Assembly (NCBI GenBank): GCA_018005585.1
Contig: JAGMZX010000025.1
Coordinates: 1-48,804, forward strand
Reading direction: 5' to 3'
Length of the DNA: 48,804 nt
Source of the DNA: Candidatus Hydrogenedentota bacterium
Lineage (GTDB): Bacteria > Hydrogenedentota > Hydrogenedentia > Hydrogenedentales > JAGMZX01
Shown here: positions 1 to 6,767 of the stretch, piece by piece
Numbering within the stretch: the first letter of the stretch is position 1
How the letters are laid out: the number at the start of each line of letters is the position of its first letter
The notes under the pieces: generated by a model
What the model was told of the DNA's origin: nothing
The model's input: the letters and a program-made list of their open reading frames with translations, nothing else
The model's database searches: none
Position numbers and translations under genes: made by a program

Positions 1-712
1 TCACGAAGCGGCATAGGTCATCGACGTGGCCGTGCGTGTCGTCGCCCGCAATGCCCGCGCCCAGCCAAATCACATTTGTCACGCCCAGACAGCGGCGGAA
101 TACGTCTTCGTAATTCGCGCGGCTGAAACCGGGGTTTCGCACCTGCGCGCGCGGGTCGAGCAGGCATTCTTCCGTAGTCAGCAGCGAGCCGCGGCCGTTG
201 CCGTCGATGGCGCCGCCTTCGAGGACTACGCGCATGGAGGCGGCGTCCCCGCCGCCTGGTTTTGAATCCGCACGCGACGGGGACGTCGCGTCTACCGTGT
301 GCATTCCCAGCAAACGCGCAATGTGCCCGGCCCACGCGGCATCGCGCGCGAAATTGTCGTACTTGGCCCAGCCGTTGAAACCGAAGCGCACCGCAGTCAG
401 GCCCCTCTCGGGACAAAGCACGAAACACGGCGAGATGTCGCGCATCCAGCCGCGGTCGAGCGGTGTCTGCACAAATGTGATGGCCGTGCTGTCCGCGCCC
501 GCGCGTTTCAGGACACGCCGCGCGCGCGCCTCTTGCGCCGCCGACTGCACGGCGAGGCAGATGCGTTCACCCGGCAGCATGTGACGCGCGATTTCGGCGA
601 AGACCCAGGGGATTGGCTGGAACTTGCCGGGCCAGTCGCTGGTATTCGCGGGCCACGCGAGCAGCGTCGCCGCGTGAGGCTCCCACTCCGCCGGCATCCG
701 CGCCGCAGCCAT
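1..712 (-). CDS. aguA: agmatine deiminase (partial, C-terminus outside window)
   Basis: Converts agmatine to N-carbamoylputrescine plus ammonia in the cytoplasm. I translated this frame by hand because it runs off the left edge: 237 residues are visible of a family length near 350. The start ATG at 712 gives MAAARMPAEWEPH, followed by the family's LAWP and DWPGKF blocks. The substrate-binding WMRD (D92), LEGG (E165) and the catalytic GDDTHGHVDD block (residues 223-232) are all present. The nucleophilic cysteine lies near the C-terminus and is beyond the window. A Ser/Gly/Asp-rich stretch at residues 141-158, just before LEGG, looks like a short lineage-specific insertion. It starts 2 nt after the aguB stop, so the two are cotranscribed and catalyse consecutive steps. 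The agmatine call is supported by that neighbour; a general peptidyl-arginine deiminase is the alternative. Confidence 0.9.
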   Translation of the reverse strand, partial: MAAARMPAEWEPHAATLLAWPANTSDWPGKFQPIPWVFAEIARHMLPGERICLAVQSAAQEARARRVLKRAGADSTAITFVQTPLDRGWMRDISPCFVLCPERGLTAVRFGFNGWAKYDNFARDAAWAGHIARLLGMHTVDATSPSRADSKPGGGDAASMRVVLEGGAIDGNGRGSLLTTEECLLDPRAQVRNPGFSRANYEDVFRRCLGVTNVIWLGAGIAGDDTHGHVDDLCRFV

Positions 713-714
713 GG

Positions 715-1614
715 TCACGAATCCTCGAGGAAACGCTGGTCGAGCCCCTGATACGCGTCGATGCGCCGGTCACGCAGGAAGGGCCAATTGCGGCGGATGG
801 TTTCGATGTGCGCGAAATCGGCTTCGGCGATGAGGACTTCCTCGCGGTCCTCCGACGCCTGGGCCAGCATGACGCCTTGCGGGTCCGCGACGAAAGACGA
901 GCCCCAGAACTCGATGCCGGCGGACTCCGGCGCGGGCCGCTCGAGGCCGACGCGGTTCACCGCCGCGACGTAGACGCCGTTTGCGATGGCGTGGCCGCGC
1001 TGCACCGTGATCCAGGCGTCGCGCTGTGCCGCGCCGTAGCGCGCCTTCTCGTGCGGGTGCCAGCCTATGGCGGTGGGAAAGAACAGGATGGATGCGCCCC
1101 GCAGGGCCATGAGCCGCGCGCCCTCCGGGTACCACTGGTCCCAGCAGATGAGGACGCCGATACGGCCGTATGCCGTGTCAAAGACGCGAAACCCGAGGTC
1201 GCCCGGCGCGAAATAGTACTTCTCGTAGTACGCGGGATCGTCCGGGATGTGCATCTTGCGGTACAGGCCGGGCACGGCGCCGTCCGCGTCGATGACGGCC
1301 GCGCTGTTGTGATACACGCCGGCCGCGCGCTTCTCGAAGAAGGGCACGACCACGACAACGCGCAATTCCGCGGCGAGCTCCTGGAACAGAACCGTGGACG
1401 GGCCCGGGAAAGGTTCCGCAAGGTCGAATGTGCGCGTGTCTTCTTTCTGGCAGAAATATTGCGAGCGGTACAACTCGGGCAGGCAAACGACCTGCGCGCC
1501 CGCGGCGGCCGCGGCGCGCACCTGTTCCGCCGCTCCGCGCATGTTGGCCGCGGCGTCGCGGCCCATCGACATCTGGACCAGGCCGATCTTGGCGCGCGAT
1601 GCCGTCGCCGTCAT
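715..1614 (-). CDS. aguB: N-carbamoylputrescine amidase
   Basis: A nitrilase-superfamily amidohydrolase of 299 residues that hydrolyses N-carbamoylputrescine to putrescine, CO2 and ammonia. The catalytic triad is visible: E47 in LPELYRSQYF, K120 in YRKMHIPDDP and C157 in ICWDQWYPE. The segments PAYYEKYYFAPGD and GWHPHEK are typical of the AguB branch rather than of general nitrilases. The ATG at 1614 overlaps the proB stop as ATGA (1611-1614), so translation is probably coupled. The stop is 2 nt before aguA. Together aguB and aguA form the bacterial or plant-type agmatine-to-putrescine route. No arginine decarboxylase gene is in the window, so the agmatine source is unknown. Confidence 0.93.
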   Translation of the reverse strand: MTATASRAKIGLVQMSMGRDAAANMRGAAEQVRAAAAAGAQVVCLPELYRSQYFCQKEDTRTFDLAEPFPGPSTVLFQELAAELRVVVVVPFFEKRAAGVYHNSAAVIDADGAVPGLYRKMHIPDDPAYYEKYYFAPGDLGFRVFDTAYGRIGVLICWDQWYPEGARLMALRGASILFFPTAIGWHPHEKARYGAAQRDAWITVQRGHAIANGVYVAAVNRVGLERPAPESAGIEFWGSSFVADPQGVMLAQASEDREEVLIAEADFAHIETIRRNWPFLRDRRIDAYQGLDQRFLEDS

Positions 1615-2771
1615 GGTTTTTCCGCGCTCCCGCCGGTTGCGTTGTGCAGCAGCACCAGATTGTCGCGATGGATGACCTCGTCGAAGTCCTTATGGCCCAG
1701 AATCCCCTCGATTTCGGAGCTCTTCCGGCCGCGAATCCGCCCGATGTCGCGGCTCGAATAACTTACGAGGCCGCGCGCGAGATGCTGGCCGGCCGTGTCG
1801 CTGACGAGCACCGCCGCGCCGACGTCGAATTCGCCCTGCACCTCGACAATGCCCGCGGGCAGCAGGCTCTTGCCCTGTTTCGTCAGCGCCTTGCGCGCGC
1901 CATCGTCGATGACCAGCCGCCCCTGCGTCACGCGCCCAAACGCAATCCAGCGCTTCCGGTGCGAGAGCGTCTCCCGCGCAGGCGCGAAGACGGTGCACGG
2001 CGCCGTGCCTCCAAGCACGCTGTGGATGATGCCTTCGATGTACCCGTTCGCGATGACGACCGGCACGCCCGCGACAGACGCGATCCGCGCCGCTTCGATC
2101 TTCGTTTTCATGCCGCCGGTCGAGGCGATGCTGCCCGCGCCGCCCGCGCCGGCTTCGATCTCTTCCGTAATGTTTTCGACGTAGGGGATAATCTTCGCGC
2201 CGGGAAACTGCGCCGGGTTGTGGTCGTACAGCCCGTCCACGTCGCTCAGGATGATGAGCAGGCCGGCGTTGATTTTCGCGGCGATCTTGGCGGACAGCGT
2301 GTCGTTGTCACCGAAGCGCAATTCCTCGACCGCGGTCGAGTCGTTCTCGTTCACGATCGGCACGACCGTCTTCAGGCTGAACAGCGTGTTCAGCGTGTTG
2401 CGCACGTTGAGGTAGCTCTGGCGCTTGTCCAGGTCGGATGACGTCAACAGCACCTGTGCGCTGCGCAGGCCGTCGCCGTAGGTCTGCAGCAGCGTTTCGT
2501 AGTAGTGCATGAGCGTGGCCTGGCCTACCGCCGCGACCGCCTGTTTGTGGCGCAGGTCCGCGGGGCGTTTCTTCAGCCCCAGCGCGTTCATGCCGCAGCC
2601 GATGGCGCCCGAACTTACGATCAGCACGTTCAGGTCGTGCTGCCGCTTGAGCGCGGCGATCTCCTTGACCACCGCTTCCATGACCATGCCCTCGAACGCC
2701 TTGCGTCCGCTGAGCAGTTGCGTGCCGATCTTCACGACCAGCGTCTCTATCTTGTCCGGATCGAACTTCAC
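1611..2771 (-). CDS. proB: glutamate 5-kinase with PUA domain
   Basis: Phosphorylates glutamate to gamma-glutamyl phosphate, the first step of proline synthesis. It has an amino-acid kinase domain (VVKIGTQLLSG at residues 12-22, SSGAIGCGMNALG, NENDSTAVEELRFGDND, SDVDGLY, GTGGM-like STGGMKTKI) and a C-terminal PUA domain from about residue 285 (GKSLLPAGIVEVQGEF, SSRDIGRIRGRKSSEI). The frame is open up to 2984, but homology begins at KFDPDKIETLVVKIG. I therefore prefer the GTG at 2771, giving 386 residues, close to the 367-375 usual for PUA-containing ProB. No strong Shine-Dalgarno precedes it (only GGAAA). It leads an operon with aguB and aguA; proA is not adjacent. Confidence 0.9.
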   Translation of the reverse strand: MKFDPDKIETLVVKIGTQLLSGRKAFEGMVMEAVVKEIAALKRQHDLNVLIVSSGAIGCGMNALGLKKRPADLRHKQAVAAVGQATLMHYYETLLQTYGDGLRSAQVLLTSSDLDKRQSYLNVRNTLNTLFSLKTVVPIVNENDSTAVEELRFGDNDTLSAKIAAKINAGLLIILSDVDGLYDHNPAQFPGAKIIPYVENITEEIEAGAGGAGSIASTGGMKTKIEAARIASVAGVPVVIANGYIEGIIHSVLGGTAPCTVFAPARETLSHRKRWIAFGRVTQGRLVIDDGARKALTKQGKSLLPAGIVEVQGEFDVGAAVLVSDTAGQHLARGLVSYSSRDIGRIRGRKSSEIEGILGHKDFDEVIHRDNLVLLHNATGGSAEKP

Positions 2772-2902
2772 GACCGCGTTTCCAGGTGTTGCCCCAAGAA
2801 TGCACAGCTTACCGCGCTCCCTTGGCCAAAGACAACTGGCCCATGCCGTGTCACGCGGCAAGGATACGTGCTTCTGCCTGGATGCGAGGCGGCATAAGCG
2901 TC

Positions 2903-2931
2903 TTGGCGTTTGCCCCAAGGTATGACATACT
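2903..2931 (+). promoter_or_regulatory. putative sigma70-type promoter for the zinc-ribbon gene
   Basis: TTGGCG (2903-2908), a 17-nt spacer and CATACT (2926-2931) lie about 50 nt upstream of the GTG start at 2985. Each hexamer matches consensus at about four of six positions, so this is a moderate call. Confidence 0.35.
2920..2930. promoter_or_regulatory. 11-bp palindrome overlapping the promoter
   Basis: GTATG-A-CATAC is a perfect inverted repeat with one central base. It overlaps the putative -10 of the rightward gene and lies in the space divergent to proB. It may be an operator; a chance palindrome is also possible. Confidence 0.25.
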
Positions 2932-2984
2932 CGATGGTACGAGCGAAGTCTCATGTGGGGCGATGGACTTGGAGGGAACTGCAA

Positions 2985-3350
2985 GTGAGGCGTGAATTAC
3001 GCCGCCGCATTCTGTCTATGTGGGCGCTATTCACATTGTTCCAGAAGGGCGAGTCGCAACACGATGGAGCGGTCGCGCCCGCGGACCAGGAAGAAGACGC
3101 GCGCCCCAGGCGCATTCGCTGTCCGCAGTGCCGTTGGCGGCCCAGTGCGGGCAGCCGCTGGGTGTGCGGACCCTGTGCGGACCCCGAGCTCTTTTTCGGT
3201 GGATGCGGGACCGCGTGGAACACGTTTGATACGGGCGGCGTTTGCCCGGGATGCGGGCATGCGTGGCAATACACGGCATGTCCGCGCTGCGACGAGTGGT
3301 CGCTGCACAAGGACTGGTATGAAGCAAGGGCGGGAAGGCGCGGCAGATAG
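2985..3350 (+). CDS. small zinc-ribbon protein, function unknown
   Basis: A 121-residue protein. I chose the GTG at 2985 because GGAGG (2971-2975) sits 9 nt upstream; the ATG at 3018 is the alternative. A short hydrophobic start (ILSMWALFTLFQKG) is followed by an acidic linker and a C-terminal array of Cys pairs: CPQC, CGPC, then CPGC and CPRC separated by WNTFDTGGV and WQYTA, ending WSLHKDWY. This WNTF/CPxC/WSxHxxWY pattern is, from memory, a recurrent C-terminal zinc-ribbon domain of uncharacterised bacterial proteins. It probably binds two zinc ions structurally. It stands alone between divergent proB and downstream ahcY and has a putative terminator at 3417-3450. I cannot assign a function. 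Confidence 0.72.
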   Translation: MRRELRRRILSMWALFTLFQKGESQHDGAVAPADQEEDARPRRIRCPQCRWRPSAGSRWVCGPCADPELFFGGCGTAWNTFDTGGVCPGCGHAWQYTACPRCDEWSLHKDWYEARAGRRGR

Positions 3351-3416
3351 CAGCATTCGTGAAAGCCGGCAAGAACGGACCAGACCTCGCAAAGCCGCCT
3401 CGTCGCACTCAGCGAC

Positions 3417-3450
3417 GATGCCTTCCGGCGTTCGGGCGGGGCATCCTTTT
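3417..3450 (+). terminator. putative intrinsic terminator after the zinc-ribbon gene
   Basis: GATGCC (3417-3422) pairs with GGCATC (3440-3445), with a possible inner CCG/CGG pairing, and is followed by CTTTTCC. The loop is long and the T tract short. Confidence 0.4.
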
Positions 3451-3495
3451 CCTGAGGCCGATTTCTCGCGGGCATCTCCGTATTTCCGCTCAAAA

Positions 3496-3524
3496 TTGAC
3501 GGGTTTTTCGTATTTCCGTATAAT
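3496..3524 (+). promoter_or_regulatory. near-consensus sigma70 promoter of ahcY
   Basis: TTGACG (3496-3501), an exact 17-nt spacer and a perfect TATAAT (3519-3524). The local AT-rich tract stands out in GC-rich DNA. The predicted start near 3531 leaves a leader of about 43 nt, too short for a SAH riboswitch. This is the strongest promoter I found in the window. Confidence 0.8.
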
Positions 3525-3573
3525 AGAAGGCCCTGGATGAAAGCCCAAACCAACCCGGATGAAGGAGGGCGAC

Positions 3574-5031
3574 ATGGCCGTTGTAACGAAGGGAATCCCC
3601 GCTATCGAGGCGAATCTGCCATTCAAGGTGGCGGACTTGGGCTTGGCGGAGTGGGGCCGGAAAGAGATTATCATCGCCGAGAAAGAGATGCCCGGCCTGA
3701 TGGCGGTGCGCGCGAAATACGCGAAGACCAAGCCGCTCGCGGGTGCGCGGGTCATGGGTTCGCTGCACATGACGATCCAGACCGCGGTGCTTATCGAGAC
3801 GTTGCAGGCGTTGGGCGCGCAGGTGCGCTGGGCCAGCTGCAACATCTTCTCGACGCAGGACTGGGCCGCGGCGGCGATCGCGCAAGCGGGCACGCCGGTT
3901 TTCGCGTGGAAGGGCGAGACGCTCGAAGAATACTGGTGGTGCACGTATCAGGCGATGTGTTTCCCGGATGGCGGGATGCCAAACATGATTGTGGACGACG
4001 GCGGCGACGCGACGCTGCTCATCCACCGCGGCTACGAACTGGAGGAGCACTTCAACAAGACGGGGGAACTGCCGCCCGTCTGCCGCGACAACAAGGAAGT
4101 CCAAATCGTCGATACGCTGCTCCACACGGTGCATGCAAGCGACCCGGATCATTGGCATCGCGCGGTCGCGGGCTGGATCGGCGTGTCGGAGGAGACCACG
4201 ACGGGCGTGCATCGGCTTTACCAGATGATGGCGGAGGGGCGGCTGTATACGCGCGCGATGAACGTGAACGATTCGGTAACGAAATCGAAATTCGACAACC
4301 TGTACGGCTGCCGCGAGTCGCTGGGCGACGGAATCAAGCGCGCGACGGACGTTATGGTGGCGGGCAAGGTAGTCGTTGTTGCGGGCTATGGCGACGTGGG
4401 CAAGGGCTGCGCGCAGGCGATGCGCGGACTCGGCGCGCGCGTCATCATCACGGAAATCGACCCGATCTGCGCGCTTCAGGCGGCGATGGAAGGCTACCAG
4501 GTGATGCGCATGGTCGACGCCGCGCCCATCGGCGATATCTTCGTCACTGCCACGGGCTGTTGCGACGTAATCACGGGCGAGCACATGAAGCTGATGAAAG
4601 ATCAGGCGATTCTGTGCAACATCGGCCATTTCGACGCCGAAATCGAGATGGCGTGGCTCGAGTCGCAGCCGGATATCCGCGAGGAGAACATCAAGCCGCA
4701 GGTGGACAAGTTCCTCTTTCCCGACGGCAAGGCCCTGATCGTGCTGGCGCGCGGACGCCTCGTGAACCTGGGCTGCGCGACGGGGCACCCCTCTTTCGTG
4801 ATGTCCAATTCCTTTGCCAATCAGGTGCTGGCCCAGATTGCCCTCTACGCCGAATCGGACAAGTATGAAGTGGGCAAGGTCTATACGCTGCCGAAGAAAC
4901 TGGACGAGGAGGTGGCGCGGCTGCATCTGGGCAAACTCAACGTTGACCTGGACACGCTGACCGGGAAGCAAGCCAAGTATCTCGGCGTGCCGCCGGACGG
5001 ACCCTTCAAGCCGGAGTGGTACCGGTATTAG
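3574..5031 (+). CDS. ahcY: adenosylhomocysteinase (S-adenosylhomocysteine hydrolase)
   Basis: Reversibly splits S-adenosylhomocysteine into adenosine and homocysteine, clearing the product of SAM-dependent methylation; a cytosolic NAD-dependent homotetramer. The start at 3574 ([20 protein letters not shown]) follows AAGGAGGG; the in-frame ATG at 3559 includes the Shine-Dalgarno itself and is rejected. Length is 485 residues: the long bacterial form with the extra segment around [19 protein letters not shown] that shorter forms lack. The NAD-binding [11 protein letters not shown] is at about residues 271-281, and the C-terminal FKPEWYRY supplies the Lys and Tyr that reach into the neighbouring subunit's NAD site. 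It is expressed from the promoter at 3496-3524 and is probably monocistronic, with a large hairpin 10 nt after the stop. Confidence 0.97.
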   Translation: MAVVTKGIPAIEANLPFKVADLGLAEWGRKEIIIAEKEMPGLMAVRAKYAKTKPLAGARVMGSLHMTIQTAVLIETLQALGAQVRWASCNIFSTQDWAAAAIAQAGTPVFAWKGETLEEYWWCTYQAMCFPDGGMPNMIVDDGGDATLLIHRGYELEEHFNKTGELPPVCRDNKEVQIVDTLLHTVHASDPDHWHRAVAGWIGVSEETTTGVHRLYQMMAEGRLYTRAMNVNDSVTKSKFDNLYGCRESLGDGIKRATDVMVAGKVVVVAGYGDVGKGCAQAMRGLGARVIITEIDPICALQAAMEGYQVMRMVDAAPIGDIFVTATGCCDVITGEHMKLMKDQAILCNIGHFDAEIEMAWLESQPDIREENIKPQVDKFLFPDGKALIVLARGRLVNLGCATGHPSFVMSNSFANQVLAQIALYAESDKYEVGKVYTLPKKLDEEVARLHLGKLNVDLDTLTGKQAKYLGVPPDGPFKPEWYRY

Positions 5032-5040
5032 GCAAGACAG

Positions 5041-5083
5041 TACGGTGCGGGCCGCCACCCTTTCATGAGGGCGGCGCACTGTA
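5041..5083 (+). terminator. large hairpin downstream of ahcY
   Basis: TACGGTGCG (5041-5049) pairs with CGCACTGTA (5075-5083) apart from one G-T wobble, and the inner CCCT/AGGG extends the stem with small bulges around a TTCATG loop. There is no T tract, so it may be a 3'-end stabiliser or factor-assisted terminator rather than a classical intrinsic one. Confidence 0.45.
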
Positions 5084-5186
5084 TAGAATAGAGGATATCG
5101 CCGGTTGCACGCGGCCGGTTATGGTTTTCGCGAAGCGCGCCAAGCTGGGTTCCATGGGAACCGCTGCACGCGGGAGGATAGGGCCC

Positions 5187-6278
5187 ATGGCGGAAATGGA
5201 CCGGTATTTCAAGCTGATGGTGGAGCACAACACGTCGGACCTGCACCTGTGCACGGGGTGCCGGCCCATGTTTCGCAAGGACGGTTCTATCGTGCCGCTC
5301 AAGACGGCGGAACCGCTCACCAACGACCAGGTGTCCAGCCTCTTGTTCGAGGTGATGCCGGAGAAGAACAAGGAGGAGTTCCGGAAGACAAACGACACGG
5401 ACTTCGCCTATGAATTGGCCGGCGTGGGCCGGTACCGCATGAATATCTTTCGCGACAACAAGGGGATCGGCGGCGTGGCGCGGCTGATCCCGTCCGAAGT
5501 GCTCACGCTTGACCAACTGAAGGCGCCGGAGGTTCTCAAGAAATTCTGTCAGCTCAGCAAGGGGCTTGTGCTCGTGACCGGTCCAACGGGCAGCGGCAAA
5601 TCGACGACGCTCGCGGCCATGCTCGACCACATAAACAAGACACGCAACGACCACGTTATCACTATTGAGGACCCGATCGAGTTCGTGCACCGGAACCAGC
5701 GGTGTCTGATTAATCAGCGGGAAGTCGGGGTGCACACGGACAGTTTTAAGCGGGCGCTGCGCGCCGCGTTGCGGGAAGACCCCGATATCGTGCTGGTGGG
5801 CGAGATGCGCGACCTCGAAACGACCCATATCGCCATCGAAACCGCCGAGACGGGCCACCTTGTCTTTGGGACGCTGCACACCACGACAGCTATCTCGACG
5901 GTGGACCGCTTGATCGACCAGTTCCCGCCCGAGCAGCAGCAGCAAATCCGGCTGATGCTCGCAAACACCTTGAAAGGCGTCGTGGCCCAGAACCTGCTCA
6001 AGAAGAAGGGGGGGGGCCGCGTGGCCGCCCTCGAAATCCTCTTTGTGAACGCCGCGGTCGCCTCGCTCATCCGGGAGGCCAAGAGCGCACAGATCATGAG
6101 CATCATGCAGACCTCAAAGAAGGAGGGGATGACCCTGCTCAATGAGGAACTCCGGCGTCTGGTCAAAGAGGATATTGTCGAACCGGAAGAAGCGTATCGC
6201 AAGGCGGTGGACAAGGACGGCCTCCTGAAGCTGCTCCAATCGGACAATATCAAGTTCCAGGCGCCGCAGGAGGACTAG
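5187..6278 (+). CDS. pilT: type IV pilus retraction ATPase PilT
   Basis: A hexameric secretion-superfamily ATPase that powers pilus depolymerisation and twitching. The 363-residue product starts at 5187 (MAEMDRYFKLMVEHNTSDLHL), 9 nt after GGAGG; the open frame extends to 5016 but that part overlaps ahcY and lacks family similarity. The Walker A GPTGSGKST is at residues 132-140, followed by ITIEDPIEFVH (Asp box), a Walker B region LREDPDIVLVGEMRD and the His box TGHLVFGTLHT. GEMRD is the PilT signature. The C-terminus has the LLNEELRRLVKEDIVEPEEA helix, comparable to the retraction-linked AIRNLI region of classical PilT. No other pilus genes are in the window; the MshEN-containing gene nearby fits a regulatory link. 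Confidence 0.95.
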   Translation: MAEMDRYFKLMVEHNTSDLHLCTGCRPMFRKDGSIVPLKTAEPLTNDQVSSLLFEVMPEKNKEEFRKTNDTDFAYELAGVGRYRMNIFRDNKGIGGVARLIPSEVLTLDQLKAPEVLKKFCQLSKGLVLVTGPTGSGKSTTLAAMLDHINKTRNDHVITIEDPIEFVHRNQRCLINQREVGVHTDSFKRALRAALREDPDIVLVGEMRDLETTHIAIETAETGHLVFGTLHTTTAISTVDRLIDQFPPEQQQQIRLMLANTLKGVVAQNLLKKKGGGRVAALEILFVNAAVASLIREAKSAQIMSIMQTSKKEGMTLLNEELRRLVKEDIVEPEEAYRKAVDKDGLLKLLQSDNIKFQAPQED

Positions 6279-6285
6279 GCGTTCT

Positions 6286-6310
6286 GCCCCCGTCGGGGCG
6301 TATTTACTTT
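6286..6310 (+). terminator. putative terminator after pilT
   Basis: GCCCC (6286-6290), loop CGTC and GGGGC (6295-6299) are followed by a T-rich run (GTATTTACTTT). The stem is short but pure GC, and it starts 8 nt after the pilT stop. Confidence 0.4.
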
Positions 6311-6331
6311 CAGCGAGAGACCGTATATACT
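6303..6331 (+). promoter_or_regulatory. promoter of the 46-residue membrane peptide gene
   Basis: TTTACT (6303-6308), a 17-nt spacer and TATACT (6326-6331), in an AT-rich patch. The predicted start near 6338 gives a leader of about 80 nt to the ATG at 6420. Confidence 0.5.
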
Positions 6332-6419
6332 ATATGTTGTGTGGCGGGGAATGTCCGGCCCGCATCCCTAGCATGCCGAGGAAGAAGCAGGAACTGTCAA
6401 GGAAGGGATACTGGAGACC

Positions 6420-6560
6420 ATGAAGCACATCAGCGTGACCTCGAAAGGCCCGGGACGGGCGCAGTTGTCCACCAGCGAGATTCTCACCATTGTAGCCACT
6501 GCCTTGTCGGCGGTTGCTACGGTGCTGGCCGCGGTCGTGCCCTTGATCGGCGAGAAATAG
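6420..6560 (+). CDS. 46-residue single-span membrane peptide, unknown function
   Basis: ATG at 6420 to TAG at 6558-6560 encodes a polar, basic N-terminus (MKHISVTSKGPGRAQ), a short S/T segment (LSTSEI) and one hydrophobic helix of about 23 residues from LTIVATALSAV to AAVVPLIG, ending GEK. GGAG at 6413-6416 is a close Shine-Dalgarno (3 nt spacing); AAGGAAGGG at 6399-6407 is an alternative. The gene has its own putative promoter (6303-6331) and terminator (6604-6629), giving a predicted transcript of about 290 nt. It lies between pilT and the MshEN/cNMP-binding protein. It is too short for most gene callers. I do not recognise a family; a small membrane regulator or a toxin-like peptide are both possible. 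Confidence 0.6.
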   Translation: MKHISVTSKGPGRAQLSTSEILTIVATALSAVATVLAAVVPLIGEK

Positions 6561-6603
6561 TCGCCGGACAAGCGGAGCGCTCGAGAAGAAGCGGGGGCGA
6601 AGC

Positions 6604-6629
6604 TGCGGCACGAAAAGTCGCCGCATTTT
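6604..6629 (+). terminator. intrinsic terminator after the small membrane peptide gene
   Basis: TGCGGC (6604-6609) pairs with GCCGCA (6620-6625) around a 10-nt loop, followed directly by TTTTG. It lies 44 nt after the stop at 6560. Confidence 0.5.
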
Positions 6630-6767
6630 GCTCCTTCTGTTGGCGTAGAGGATTTGGCGCTGCCATCCAGCTGCGCGTGTTTCCATGTGCCTTGATGACC
6701 CTGGAAGGCCGGTGCTACCATGCGATGTGAGTCAGCACGGGGCCCAGTGATTGCCCGGGAACATAGC

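Noticed and set aside
613-1761. Long + strand ORF of 382 codons over aguB
   Set aside because: Arg/Ala-rich product with no motif; antisense to a clear amidase with an intact catalytic triad. High GC creates such shadows.
3531-3573. Possible SAH riboswitch in the ahcY leader
   Set aside because: Leader is only about 43 nt, shorter than known SAH-sensing aptamers, and no matching stems are visible.
3490-5079. 529-codon minus-strand ORF opposite ahcY
   Set aside because: His/Arg-rich mirror of ahcY and its flanks, no ribosome site and no recognisable fold.
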